A stretch of 64,000 nucleotides of DNA from an uncultured Pelagibacteraceae bacterium (GTDB taxonomy: Bacteria > Pseudomonadota > Alphaproteobacteria > Pelagibacterales > Pelagibacteraceae): positions 1 to 64,000 of the forward strand of contig CACIOK010000001.1 of assembly GCA_902588255.1 (NCBI GenBank), written 5' to 3'. The position numbers were made by a program, and so were the translations under genes. The stretch's first letter is position 1; each line of letters starts with the position of its first letter. Shown one piece after another: positions 8,505 to 17,020 of this stretch. A model generated the notes under the pieces. The model was given only the letters and a program-made list of their open reading frames with translations, was not told the DNA's origin and did no database searches.

Positions 8505-9386
8505 ATGTTGTCTAAAAATCAATTAGGCTTTTTGTACATGTTTCTCTCTGTTTGCGCATTTTCAATCATGGATCTGATTGTTAAATGGTCAGAACACTAT
8601 CCATTAGGACAAGTATTATTTTTTAGAGGTTTTTTTGGATTATTATTTTATTTTTGTATAATTCCCAGAGAAAGGTTTAAAGATTTTTATTATACAAAAA
8701 GGGCAGGACTACATTTCTTAAGATGCATTTTTGGATTGATAGCACTTTTGGCAATTTTTATTGCATTAAGAAATTTACCTCTAGCTACAGTTGTAAGTAT
8801 TTCTTTTGCAGCACCAATCTTTACTACAATTTTTTCAATTTTTTTTTTAAGTGAGAAAGTTGGTTTGTTTAGGTGGTTAGCTGTACTAGTCGGTTTCATA
8901 GGAATTATTATCATAACAGAGCCAGGTTTTAGTTCTTTAAATATTTATTATGTATATCCAATAATCTTTTGCTTAGGTTTATCTTACGTAGCTATAGCAA
9001 TTAGGCAATTATCAACAACTGAACCAGTATGGTTAATATCTCTCAATTTTTCAGCAGCAATAACACTTGTTAGTATATTTACAATTCCTTTTGGTTGGAT
9101 TATGCCAAATATCAAAGACTTTATTTTGTTATCTTTTATAGGAATTTTTGGTGGTGTAGCAAATTTATGGTTAAGCCAATCTTATAAATTTTCTGAGGTA
9201 TCTCTAGTAACACCTTTGAAATATTTAGCTCTGGTTTTTGCAATAATTTTTGGATTTTTTATATGGGATGAAATACCATCATTTAAAACTTTATTAGGTG
9301 CATTGCTGGTTATTACTTCATCTGTGATTATTTTTAGAAGAGAAATTGTTTTAAAAAAACAAGTTTCCATACCTAGACATGACTAA
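8505..9386 (+). CDS. EamA/DMT-family transporter
   Basis: About 293 residues with ten predicted membrane helices in two five-helix EamA repeats; the first begins MLSKNQLGFLYMFLSVCAFS. Typical family segments include FFRGFFGL, LPLATVVSISFAAPIF and the second-repeat EVSLVTPLKYLALVFAIIFG. It probably exports or imports small metabolites; the substrate is unknown. The frame is open back to a TTG at 8469, but the ATG at 8505 gives the normal family start and avoids overlapping the msrA start. The 3' end overlaps the AlkA-like gene by 8 bases. Confidence 0.85.
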   Translation: MLSKNQLGFLYMFLSVCAFSIMDLIVKWSEHYPLGQVLFFRGFFGLLFYFCIIPRERFKDFYYTKRAGLHFLRCIFGLIALLAIFIALRNLPLATVVSISFAAPIFTTIFSIFFLSEKVGLFRWLAVLVGFIGIIIITEPGFSSLNIYYVYPIIFCLGLSYVAIAIRQLSTTEPVWLISLNFSAAITLVSIFTIPFGWIMPNIKDFILLSFIGIFGGVANLWLSQSYKFSEVSLVTPLKYLALVFAIIFGFFIWDEIPSFKTLLGALLVITSSVIIFRREIVLKKQVSIPRHD

Positions 9387-10005
9387 AACCCCCAAATACT
9401 GGAATAGAGCAAAAATTTATTTATCAAAAAAAGATAAAATAATGAAAATCCTGATAAGAAAATTTAAAGATAAAACATTAACTACTAGGAAAGATATTTT
9501 TTTTTCTTTATGCAAAAGTATTATAGGTCAACAAATTAGTGTTGCCGCGGCAAACTCTGTATTTAAAAAGTTTAATAAAGCATGTAAGGGAAAAATTAAT
9601 CCTAAAATGATTAAAAATCTTAGCACCCAAAAACTTAAAAAATGTGGTTTAAGTAGACAAAAGGCAAGAGGAATTAAAGAGCTTTCAATTAAATTTTTGA
9701 ATAAATCATTTAATCCAAATTTAATTAAAAATATGAATGATGAAGAAGCAATCTTATATCTCTCCGGCTTAAGACAAATTGGTAGATGGTCTGCAGAAAT
9801 GATATTAATTTTTACCTTTAATAGAGAAAATATATGGCCAGTCCAGGATATAGGTTTGTTAAGAGCAATCTCAAATAATTATAAAAAAAAATATCTACCA
9901 CCTGAAAATTTTGTGAAAAAATTAAATAAAAAGTTTTCACCTTATTGTTCGGTTGCAACCTGGTATTTGTGGAGATCAATAGATGATGAGCCAATTCAAT
10001 ACTAA
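9379..10005 (+). CDS. DNA-3-methyladenine glycosylase II (AlkA-like HhH-GPD protein)
   Basis: 208 residues, the size of short AlkA/Mag proteins without the N-terminal domain of E. coli AlkA. ICKSII-like text SLCKSIIGQQISVAAA (about residues 44-59) is the family entry helix. The helix-hairpin-helix lies at YLSGLRQIGRWSAEMILIF (about 128-146), and the catalytic Asp is in WPVQDIGLLRA (about 158). No C-terminal FeS cysteine cluster is seen, which separates it from Nth/MutY. It removes alkylated bases in base excision repair. Overlap with the transporter gene upstream suggests co-transcription. Confidence 0.85.
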   Translation: MTKTPKYWNRAKIYLSKKDKIMKILIRKFKDKTLTTRKDIFFSLCKSIIGQQISVAAANSVFKKFNKACKGKINPKMIKNLSTQKLKKCGLSRQKARGIKELSIKFLNKSFNPNLIKNMNDEEAILYLSGLRQIGRWSAEMILIFTFNRENIWPVQDIGLLRAISNNYKKKYLPPENFVKKLNKKFSPYCSVATWYLWRSIDDEPIQY

Positions 10006-10064
10006 ATTTCCTCAATTATTTGAATTATAATATTTTCATTATACTACAATCCAATATGTTCTAA

Positions 10065-10958
10065 TTAATTTTCTATCCACTTTTTTAATTTATCTTTATT
10101 TTCCAATATGTATTTTGGCAAGAGATTAATATCAATTTTATTAAGTTTATTTCCACTCTTAAATTGATTTAAACGCTGATCTGTTTTTAAATTGTAAATC
10201 GTTTTTTTTTGTTCAACTAATTTTTTTATTTTATCTACACCAATTGGATTTAGATCATATTCTCTATGATGAAGATATGATTTTAATTTTTTTTCAATTT
10301 CCTCTGGGGTTTTCAAATATGAAAAGTGCCAACCACCATCATTAATAAATTTTATATTCCTATACTTATTTTTTGAGAATAATGCATCTAACCGCCACCA
10401 TGAATAAGATCTATCTTTTATATTTCTAAGCCATTGTGGAGACTCTAAATTTTTCATCTGACATGCTTTCGTTCCAACCCATGAACAATTTTCTAGTTTC
10501 AAATTGAATTTGTAATACATCATATCTTGTTTAAAAAAAATAAACTTACTTTTAATATTTTTAAAATTAACATTACTTAAATTTGGTATTTCGTCTAAAT
10601 CAGAAATTATAATCCAGTCATTCCCTGTGGCTTCTGAAAGACAATTCTTAATATAGTTTCTTTGGAAATTCTCTCTTTTGATAGCATTTAAAATATACTT
10701 ATCACTTGTTTCATTTTCAGTATCTTTTGCATTAATTGTTTCAATATTCTTTGGTTGATCTTTAAGTAATACGTACTCGATTTTATTTTCAAATTTTTTA
10801 TATTTTTCTTTGTTAAAAGTAGGTTTTTTTACTTCTCCTTTATGGTTATAGTTACATTCAATTATTATGAATTTATCAACGAATTTATCTAGATAATTCA
10901 ACCTTAGATCTAGTAATAAACTTTCATCAAAATACATGAAGCAATCAAATATTTTCAT
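10065..10958 (-). CDS. Glycosyltransferase family 17 protein
   Basis: 297 residues. The N-terminus MKIFDCFMYFDESLLLDLRL and FIIIECNYNHKG match the Pfam Glyco_transf_17 family, first known from the eukaryotic bisecting GlcNAc-transferase MGAT3. ISDLDEIP (about residues 130-137) is the probable DxD-type nucleotide-sugar/metal site, and GGWHFSYLKTPEEI is conserved near the C-terminal third. There is no signal peptide or membrane helix, so it probably acts in the cytoplasm on lipid-linked or surface glycans. No sugar-locus neighbours surround it, and the acceptor is unknown. Confidence 0.78.
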   Translation of the reverse strand: MKIFDCFMYFDESLLLDLRLNYLDKFVDKFIIIECNYNHKGEVKKPTFNKEKYKKFENKIEYVLLKDQPKNIETINAKDTENETSDKYILNAIKRENFQRNYIKNCLSEATGNDWIIISDLDEIPNLSNVNFKNIKSKFIFFKQDMMYYKFNLKLENCSWVGTKACQMKNLESPQWLRNIKDRSYSWWRLDALFSKNKYRNIKFINDGGWHFSYLKTPEEIEKKLKSYLHHREYDLNPIGVDKIKKLVEQKKTIYNLKTDQRLNQFKSGNKLNKIDINLLPKYILENKDKLKKWIEN

Positions 10959-11005
10959 AAATTTATATTATTTTAATTAATTTTTAATATGATACCAAAA
11001 TTAAT

Positions 11006-11536
11006 ATGAGCAATAAATTAATAATTAGCTTTGAAGAATATCTTGATACAGTTGAAAAATTGGCTTTAAAGATTCATCAAAACTATAAACCCACTGTTTT
11101 AGTTGGGATTATGAGAGGCGCAGCACCAATAATAGATATTCTTTCTAGAATTTTAAAACTTCCAACTGCATATATTGTAATCCAAAGTTATTCCGGTAAG
11201 GGAATTGAAGATAAACAAGGTAAATTAATGTTTGCCCGAGAAATTAGCTCGTTAGCGGTCCCTAAGGATTTTAATAAGGTGCTTTTAGTTGATGATTTAT
11301 CTGATACGGGCTTAACATTAAATAAAAGTATTGAATGGTTAAAAAATTATAATCCAATTAAAGACCATATTGAGGAAATTAAAACTGCCTGCTTGTGGAA
11401 AAAAAAATCTTCAACTTTTACACCTGATTTTTGTTCTGTATTACTGAGTCATGATCCTTGGATCGTACAACCAACTGAACACTATGAAGAAATTGATATA
11501 AATAAAATCAAATCAAAACATAAAGGGCCAGAATAA
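11006..11536 (+). CDS. Purine phosphoribosyltransferase (xanthine/hypoxanthine type)
   Basis: 176 residues of the PRT fold. The PRPP-binding motif is VLLVDDLSDTGLTL (about residues 92-105), with an earlier VGIMRGAAP loop and a C-terminal SHDPWIVQPTEHYE segment. Such proteins convert a purine base plus PRPP to the nucleotide. It faces the NCS2 purine permease convergently across a hairpin, which supports a purine salvage role; whether xanthine, guanine or hypoxanthine is preferred cannot be read from sequence. The ATG at 11006 is the only good start. Confidence 0.82.
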   Translation: MSNKLIISFEEYLDTVEKLALKIHQNYKPTVLVGIMRGAAPIIDILSRILKLPTAYIVIQSYSGKGIEDKQGKLMFAREISSLAVPKDFNKVLLVDDLSDTGLTLNKSIEWLKNYNPIKDHIEEIKTACLWKKKSSTFTPDFCSVLLSHDPWIVQPTEHYEEIDINKIKSKHKGPE

Positions 11537-11548
11537 ATCCAGCCCTTT
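11522..11548. terminator. Hairpin between convergent genes, probable bidirectional terminator
   Basis: A 7-bp perfect stem AAAGGGC (11522-11528) / GCCCTTT (11542-11548) with a 13-base loop. It spans the end of the phosphoribosyltransferase gene and the short gap before the purine permease end. T-rich flanks are modest on both sides, so termination strength is uncertain. Confidence 0.5.
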
Positions 11549-11561
11549 TACTGTTTCAAGA

Positions 11562-12872
11562 TTATGCAACTGTAAAACTTATAATGCTTAGAACGGCAAT
11601 TAACCAAATTGCCGGCGAAGTTTCAGAAAATTTTCCAGTAAATATTTTTATTAAAGCATATGCGACAAATGCAAGTGCAATACCATTACTAATACTATAT
11701 GTTAATGGCATTGTTATCATAGCAACTATTGCAGGAGCAGACTCGGCAATATCATCCCATTCAATATCTGTTATATTTTTTACAAATAGAACAGCTACGT
11801 ATAAAAGAGCAGCACCATCAATTTCTTTTGGTAAACTTGTTGCTAGAGGTGAAAAGAATAAACATGCTAAAAACAGTACACCAATAACAAGAGATGTCAT
11901 ACCAGTTCTTCCACCGGCTTTTACCCCTGCTCCAGACTCAACATAACTCGTTACCGTTGTAGTTCCCATTAACGCTCCAGCGACAGTACCCACGCTATCA
12001 GATAGCATTGCTTTATTTATATCTTTAACTTTTCCTTTACTATCAACCTTTCCTGCTACGTTAGCTACCGATGTTAATGTTCCTGCAGTATCAAAAAAGT
12101 CTATAAACAATAAAGTAAAAATAACTGTCGACATGCTTGCTGTCATTGCGGCTGTAAGATCAAATTCAAATAGATATGTCATAGGAGGAGGCGAACTAAT
12201 TACACCATTAAATTTTGCTAGTCCACTAACCCATGCAATAATACTAAAAGCGATTATTCCAATTATAATATTTCCCTTTACTTTTAATTTTTCCAAAACT
12301 ACCATCGAAACAAAAGCTAGACATCCAAGTAAAACCAAAGGATTCTTAATGTCACCCAGAGTCACTAATGTTATAGGATGATCTCCAACAACTCCCATAA
12401 TTTCTAATCCTATGATTGCTAAAAATAATCCTATACCAGCACCAATTCCTAACTTTAAACTTCTAGGTATTGAATTTATCAACCATGCTCTAATAGGTGT
12501 TAACGAGATAATTAAAAATAATACTCCTGCAACTAACACCGCTCCTAAAGCAGCTTGAGGTGTGTATCCCATTCCAGCAACAACGCCAAAAGCAACGAAA
12601 GCATTGATTCCCATACCTGGGGCTAGCCCTATTGGCCAAGTTCTTCCATAAAATGCCATTATGAAACATGCAATTGCAGTAGCAACTATCGTTGCTGTAA
12701 AAACAGCTCCAAAATCAAAAAAGCCTTTTTCTGGCCCTGCAAATTCTCCAGATAATATAAAGGGATTTAAAAACATTATGTAAGCCATGGTTAGAAAAGT
12801 AGTTACCCCTGCTATTACTTCTGTTTTAAAATCAGTTTTGTGTTTTTTATAGTTAAAATAATTTTCTAACAT
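11562..12872 (-). CDS. NCS2/AzgA-type purine nucleobase permease
   Basis: 436 residues, very hydrophobic, about 12-14 membrane helices. AzgA/PbuG family text is clear: FKTEVIAGVTTFLTMAYIMF near the N-terminus, then WPIGLAPGMGINAFVAFGV, LFIDFFDTAGTLTSVA, and GTTTVTSYVESGAGVKAGGRTG. This family takes up adenine, guanine and hypoxanthine with protons or sodium. A strong GGAGG ribosome site precedes the ATG at 12872. It is convergent with a purine phosphoribosyltransferase, which fits uptake followed by salvage. The 130 bases upstream show no purine-riboswitch signature. Confidence 0.9.
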   Translation of the reverse strand: MLENYFNYKKHKTDFKTEVIAGVTTFLTMAYIMFLNPFILSGEFAGPEKGFFDFGAVFTATIVATAIACFIMAFYGRTWPIGLAPGMGINAFVAFGVVAGMGYTPQAALGAVLVAGVLFLIISLTPIRAWLINSIPRSLKLGIGAGIGLFLAIIGLEIMGVVGDHPITLVTLGDIKNPLVLLGCLAFVSMVVLEKLKVKGNIIIGIIAFSIIAWVSGLAKFNGVISSPPPMTYLFEFDLTAAMTASMSTVIFTLLFIDFFDTAGTLTSVANVAGKVDSKGKVKDINKAMLSDSVGTVAGALMGTTTVTSYVESGAGVKAGGRTGMTSLVIGVLFLACLFFSPLATSLPKEIDGAALLYVAVLFVKNITDIEWDDIAESAPAIVAMITMPLTYSISNGIALAFVAYALIKIFTGKFSETSPAIWLIAVLSIISFTVA

Positions 12873-13002
12873 TTTTCCTCCAAAGATTAATATCGTAATT
12901 TATTTGATTCCATTAAAAATTACTCTTTAAATTCAAACTTTATTAACATTTTACAACTTATAAGTTTATATTTTAGAATATTTAAAACTGTTATCATTGA
13001 AT

Positions 13003-13308
13003 ATGAAAAAGTTAATTACTTTTCTTTTAAGTATTGTGCTTCTGTTTACCCTTTCAAATTGCCAAACTATAAAACAAAAAACTGATGAAATTGTAAAAAA
13101 AGAGAATAAAAAATTAAGTCAATTTATAGGACAGCCAGTTTCAGAGTTAAAGATCGTAATGGGAAAGCCCACAAGTCTTTCCAAGAGTGAAACAGGCTCA
13201 GAATTATTAATCTATAAAACTAAAAAATATGGAATACCTTGTGAAAGGAAATTTGAAATTAATAATAATAATATGGTGATCGGATTTCAGTCAAAAGGTT
13301 GTTTTTAA
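13003..13308 (+). CDS. Small lipoprotein, SmpA/OmlA-like
   Basis: 101 residues starting MKKLITFLLS, with a lipobox LSNC after the hydrophobic core, so lipid attachment at the Cys is expected. The mature part has FIGQPVSELKIVMGKPT, which recalls the SmpA/BamE-type 'G-x(4)-L-x(3)-G-x-P' segment, then two further cysteines (PCERKF and the C-terminal KGCF) that could form a disulfide. A TTG at 12997 is the frame's first start, but the ATG at 13003 is preferred. The exact family is uncertain and I assign no function beyond envelope lipoprotein. Confidence 0.7.
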   Translation: MKKLITFLLSIVLLFTLSNCQTIKQKTDEIVKKENKKLSQFIGQPVSELKIVMGKPTSLSKSETGSELLIYKTKKYGIPCERKFEINNNNMVIGFQSKGCF

Positions 13309-13310
13309 TA

Positions 13311-13334
13311 CTTGTGGGGAATGTGCCCCACAAG
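13311..13334. terminator. Strong GC-rich hairpin between convergent genes
   Basis: A perfect 9-bp stem CTTGTGGGG (13311-13319) / CCCCACAAG (13326-13334) with a 6-base loop. It sits three bases after the lipoprotein stop and nine bases before the hsp20 stop on the other strand. No T-run follows on either strand, so it may act as an mRNA 3'-end stabiliser or a bidirectional terminator. It stands out sharply in this AT-rich sequence. Confidence 0.6.
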
Positions 13335-13343
13335 CAAGGTAAC

Positions 13344-13790
13344 TTATTTAATTTCTATAAGTTTTTTCTTTTTATACTCTGGCACAATTCTTTCACAAGC
13401 TATTGTCAAAAGACCATCCTTTAATTCTGCGCCACCCACTTTTACATCGTCAGCAATTGTGAATGATCTAGCAAACTGTCTTTGTGAAATACCTTTATGA
13501 ATAATTTCACCATCTTCATTTTTATTTTCAGATTTATTAACTTGTTTTGTTTTTACAGTTAATAAATTATCTTCAAATTCAACTTCAACATCTTTTTTGT
13601 TAAAACCAGCAAGGGCAACTTCAATTGAATATTTGTCCTTTCCAGTTTTTCTTATGTTATATGGTGGGTAGTTTGATTGCATGCTCAAACCTCCATTGCC
13701 TAACATATTTTCAAATTGGTCAAACATATCGTCGAAACCAACCGAAAAAGGTCTTAATGAGTTGAATATAGATAAATCCTTACTTGTCAT
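13344..13790 (-). CDS. ibpA: Hsp20-family small heat-shock protein (IbpA-like)
   Basis: About 148 residues with an alpha-crystallin domain. SIFNSLRPFSVGFDDMFD at the N-terminus matches class A bacterial sHsps, YPPYNIRKTGKDKYSIEVALAGF begins the crystallin domain, and GLLTIACERIVPEYKKKK ends it. It is an ATP-independent holdase that keeps unfolding proteins soluble. The ATG at 13790 is chosen because GGAGG (13800-13796 on the minus strand) is ideally spaced; a start at 13811 would consume the ribosome site. A heat-shock promoter and ROSE-like thermometer lie directly upstream (see those entries). Confidence 0.92.
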   Translation of the reverse strand: MTSKDLSIFNSLRPFSVGFDDMFDQFENMLGNGGLSMQSNYPPYNIRKTGKDKYSIEVALAGFNKKDVEVEFEDNLLTVKTKQVNKSENKNEDGEIIHKGISQRQFARSFTIADDVKVGGAELKDGLLTIACERIVPEYKKKKLIEIK

Positions 13791-13846
13791 AATATCCTCC
13801 TTTGTTAGCAAGGTTATTTAAGAAAGTCCCTAACGGCAACTTTCAG
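13791..13846 (-). promoter_or_regulatory. ROSE-like RNA thermometer in the hsp20 leader
   Basis: On the minus strand the leader folds as two hairpins. The first pairs GAAAGT (13844-13839) with ACTTTC (13827-13822). The second pairs CCTTGCT (13813-13807) with the ribosome site AGGAGG (13801-13796) across a loop of about five A/C bases, leaving the G of TTGCT unpaired or mismatched. A U(U/C)GCU element masking the Shine-Dalgarno with one unpaired G is the signature of ROSE thermometers controlling hsp20 genes in proteobacteria. Melting on heating would free translation. Confidence 0.72.
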
Positions 13847-13850
13847 TTTT

Positions 13851-13879
13851 TATATAATTATGATTATGATTTTTTCAAG
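13851..13879 (-). promoter_or_regulatory. RpoH (sigma32)-type promoter of hsp20
   Basis: The minus strand reads CTTGAAA (13879-13873), a 14-base spacer, then ATTATATA (13858-13851). CTTGAAA is the sigma32 -35 consensus. The expected start of transcription falls just before the ROSE-like hairpins. The same -35 and the same spacer occur at groES (30129-30157). Confidence 0.62.
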
Positions 13880-13889
13880 AAGGCCTGAT

Positions 13890-14333
13890 TTAAAAAGTAT
13901 TTATTAATTCAGAGGCAATTTTTTTTGATTTGCCTGAAAATCTAATTTTTTTAATTTCATCTAAGTTTGTTTTATTATCGTCAACTATAACAAAACCTAT
14001 CATGCCCATGCTTTTATGTGGAGTGCACCAATAGGCGTAAATTCCTGGAATTGCAAATTTATATTGAGCGTCTTTGTTAAACTTTGATTTAAATTTTTCG
14101 ACACCTTCAGGAACGCCACCTTTTATAAATTCAACGTTATGTCCTTTGGTAGTTGCTATCCAGTTAACAGTATCCCCAGATTTTATTCTCACTACTTTTT
14201 TTGAATAAACCATACTTTCTTTGCCTTGTTTGTTAAGCATTTCGATAGTTTCATCAGCTGCAATTGCGCTTGATAACGATCCGAATAAGAGAAATATAGA
14301 AGTTATTAAGATATGTTTCGTAAAATTTTTCAT
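13890..14333 (-). CDS. Pseudoazurin-type blue copper protein
   Basis: 147 residues with a Sec signal peptide (hydrophobic about residues 7-24, AIAA cleavage region). The mature cupredoxin has the type 1 copper ligands: His in KGHNVEFI, then Cys, His and Met in YWCTPHKSMGMIG. The distinctive Y-x-Y-W-C-T-P-H-x-x-M-G-M spacing is that of pseudoazurin/amicyanin. It is a soluble periplasmic one-electron carrier, and in the absence of denitrification genes here it may feed the aa3 oxidase encoded further right. About 100 bases separate it from hsp20; linkage to that gene is doubtful. Confidence 0.88.
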   Translation of the reverse strand: MKNFTKHILITSIFLLFGSLSSAIAADETIEMLNKQGKESMVYSKKVVRIKSGDTVNWIATTKGHNVEFIKGGVPEGVEKFKSKFNKDAQYKFAIPGIYAYWCTPHKSMGMIGFVIVDDNKTNLDEIKKIRFSGKSKKIASELINTF

Positions 14334-14416
14334 GAGATTGATATAGTTAAATAACTTATATTTTCAATATTAAATAGTAGTTACAAAACGACACATCTAT
14401 TTGACTTTAATGTGCT

Positions 14417-16492
14417 TTAAATTTTCTGTGAAATTTTTAAAGCAAATGAATAATCAAAAGCTATTTCTTCTATAGCACCATCTCTACCTGATTTACCACC
14501 ATGTCCTGCATGCATCTCAGTTTTTAAAAGTAAAAGATTATTATCAGTTTTATAATCTCTGAGTTTAGCCGTAAATTTTGCAGGCTCGTCAAACAAAACT
14601 CTATTATCACTTAAACTTGTTGTAATTAAAATATTTGGATAGTCCATTTTTTTAATATTATTATATGGGGCATAAGAAAAAATATAATCAAAATGTTCTT
14701 TTATTTCTTTCGCGTTTCCAAATTCATCAAACTCACCAACCGTTAATGGAAGAGAATGATCGAGATTAGTTGTTAAAGAGTCTACAAAAGGCACAGCCAT
14801 TATAATTCCTAAAAATAAACTAGGTTCTTGGTTTACTACAGCTCCCATAAGAAGACCACCCGCCGAACCTCCCATTCCTATTATTTTATTTTTAGAAGTA
14901 TATTTATTTTTTATTAAATATTTAGCTACCGCAATATAGTCCTCAAAAGTATTTTTTTTATTTAGAAGCTTTCCTTCTTTCCACCATTTCATACCTCGTT
15001 CCATCCCACCTCTTATGTGAGATGTAACCCAAATAATATCTCTATTAACCAAGCTGAGTTTTGTTGAAGAAAATCCAGAGGACATTGAATTTCCATAAGA
15101 TCCATATCCATAAAGTAAAAGATTGGCCGAACCATCAATTTTAGTTTTTTTATGTCTAGTTATAGTCATTGGCACCATCCTTCCATCATGAGACGGACAC
15201 TCAAGTCTTTCAACTATATAATCACTTGGGTCATGACCTGAGGGTATTTCTTGTTCTTTAACTAATTTTTTTTCTTTAGTTTTTAAATTGTATAAATAAA
15301 CTCTCTGTTGGGTTTTCGGAGATGAATAACCTAAATGAATATAGTCTGTATTTCTATCTCTCTGTTTTAATGAAATACCTGGATCAATTACTTTTTCATC
15401 AGCAAATTTAATTTCTTCTTCAATATTAGTTTCCACATTTTTGACAAATATTTTTCCAAGTGCGTTTGATACTTCTCCTCTTAAAATCCAATTTTTTAAA
15501 AAAGTTAATCCTCCAATTAAAACCTCCTCTTTTGGAGGCAAATAGGTTTTCCAATTTTGATTTGATAGGTCATCACATATATCTATTTTAAAATCCTCTG
15601 CATTTTCATTTGTGTGATTATAAAAATATCCATTCCAAGAATTTATAGAATAAATTATTCCTTTTTTTCTTTTCTTAATTAGTTTTGGCTTTGGCTTTTC
15701 TTCGTTGGATGCAAAATAATATTGTTCACTAGTATTATGATCAGATGTATTTATAAAAAAATATTTTTCATCTGAGCTTAAAGACAACCCAACTGAAAAA
15801 GCTTCACTTTTTTCTTCAAAAATTAATTCATCATTTTTTACAAGGTCACCTATTTTATGTCTAAATATTTTTCTTGGTCTATGATTTTGATCAAGTTTTG
15901 AATAAAAAATAAATTTATCATCAAGGCTAAAAGTAATCCCTCCAGTAGTATCTTCAATTTTGTCTGTTACTTGTTTGTTTGATAAAATTTCTCTTATATA
16001 TATTGTGAAGTATTCTGAACCTTTTAAATCTAATGAATATCCTAACATTTTATCATTATAACTTACCTCTAAGTCACCAATTCCAAAGTATTCAGTTTTA
16101 ATTTTTTCTTTTTCTTTATCTCCGTTCCATATTTCTTCAACTACATTTGTACCGATTTTTTTCCTTAGTTTTATGGAATAATTTCCTTCTACAGTTGTCT
16201 TTGTCCAATATTCATAAGCATGATCTTTATAAGGCAAACTTTCGTCATCTAGCTTTATTCTACCTTTTATTTCTTTGAATAGATCTTTTTGAATTTTTTT
16301 GGTATCTGACATATGAAATTCTGTAAATGAGTTTTCTTCTTCTAAATACTTTTTAACCTCAGGATTAAGTTTTTGACTATCTTTTAAGACTTCCAATATG
16401 TTTTTTTGATGTATCCAGCTATAATTGTCTTCCCAATCTGTATTGTGACAAGATTTTTTTTCAGGTTTTTTACTTAGTTGTGGTATTTTCAT
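14417..16492 (-). CDS. ptrB: Oligopeptidase B (prolyl oligopeptidase family S9A)
   Basis: 691 residues: an N-terminal beta-propeller (about 70-400) and a C-terminal alpha/beta hydrolase. The catalytic Ser lies in GMGGSAGGLLMG (about residues 532-543), Asp in TSLSDNRV (about 620), and His in MHAGHGGKSGR (about 655), all in S9A order. YGYGSYGNSMSSGFS and HIRGGMERGMKWW are family-conserved. It cuts short peptides after basic residues in the cytoplasm or periplasm; no signal peptide is seen. It is a single gene flanked by divergent and distant neighbours. Confidence 0.9.
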   Translation of the reverse strand: MKIPQLSKKPEKKSCHNTDWEDNYSWIHQKNILEVLKDSQKLNPEVKKYLEEENSFTEFHMSDTKKIQKDLFKEIKGRIKLDDESLPYKDHAYEYWTKTTVEGNYSIKLRKKIGTNVVEEIWNGDKEKEKIKTEYFGIGDLEVSYNDKMLGYSLDLKGSEYFTIYIREILSNKQVTDKIEDTTGGITFSLDDKFIFYSKLDQNHRPRKIFRHKIGDLVKNDELIFEEKSEAFSVGLSLSSDEKYFFINTSDHNTSEQYYFASNEEKPKPKLIKKRKKGIIYSINSWNGYFYNHTNENAEDFKIDICDDLSNQNWKTYLPPKEEVLIGGLTFLKNWILRGEVSNALGKIFVKNVETNIEEEIKFADEKVIDPGISLKQRDRNTDYIHLGYSSPKTQQRVYLYNLKTKEKKLVKEQEIPSGHDPSDYIVERLECPSHDGRMVPMTITRHKKTKIDGSANLLLYGYGSYGNSMSSGFSSTKLSLVNRDIIWVTSHIRGGMERGMKWWKEGKLLNKKNTFEDYIAVAKYLIKNKYTSKNKIIGMGGSAGGLLMGAVVNQEPSLFLGIIMAVPFVDSLTTNLDHSLPLTVGEFDEFGNAKEIKEHFDYIFSYAPYNNIKKMDYPNILITTSLSDNRVLFDEPAKFTAKLRDYKTDNNLLLLKTEMHAGHGGKSGRDGAIEEIAFDYSFALKISQKI

Positions 16493-16510
16493 TTAAAAAT
16501 AACTTAATAC

Positions 16511-17020
16511 ATGAATATTTTTTTCTTAACACTTATTATTTTTGTCCTAGTTTACTTAGTACTTAATTGGTTTGCCAATACATCAAGCAAAAAAATTTCA
16601 AAAGGCATTAGGTCTTTTACTATAATTTTATCAATAATTCTTGCCGTTGTAATGGTTTATGCGGGTAGGTTTATATTTTCTCTTCCTTTTGTTCTTATGA
16701 TTTTGCCCTTAATTAAAACTAAAGCAGGATTATCTTTAATGCAGGTCATAAGAATTTGGGGACTACTAAGATTTCTTAAAAATTCAGGCAAATTTAATTT
16801 TAATGGATTTAACAAAAATCAAAATACCCAAAGCATATCTTTAGATGAGGCTTATAAAATTCTTAATCTAGACTCAAAAAAAAAGTATACCAAAGAAGAA
16901 ATATTAAAATCCTACAAGAAAATAATGAAAAAAATTCATCCAGATGTTAGTCCAGAATTAACTAGATTGGCATCAATAGTTAATGAGGCAAAAGAATTAG
17001 TTTTAAAAGATGCTTTATAA
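16511..17020 (+). CDS. Membrane-anchored J-domain protein
   Basis: 169 residues. Two to three membrane segments occupy the first 80 residues (about 2-20, 34-52 and 54-66). The C-terminal 60 residues form a J-domain: SLDEAYKILNLDSKKKYTKE, then KSYKKIMKKIHPDVSPEL with the HPD tripeptide that stimulates DnaK ATPase. This layout resembles the alphaproteobacterial/mitochondrial Tim14-Pam18-like proteins. It probably recruits DnaK to the inner membrane. The 3' end shares a palindromic TTATAA with the stop of the convergent GT9 gene. Confidence 0.82.
   Translation: MNIFFLTLIIFVLVYLVLNWFANTSSKKISKGIRSFTIILSIILAVVMVYAGRFIFSLPFVLMILPLIKTKAGLSLMQVIRIWGLLRFLKNSGKFNFNGFNKNQNTQSISLDEAYKILNLDSKKKYTKEEILKSYKKIMKKIHPDVSPELTRLASIVNEAKELVLKDAL

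Noticed and set aside
11584..12381. Plus-strand frames inside the purine permease
   Set aside because: Antisense to a conserved transporter.
12873..13002. Purine riboswitch before the NCS2 permease
   Set aside because: The 130-base leader shows only AT-rich sequence and a ribosome site; the riboswitch core bases are absent.
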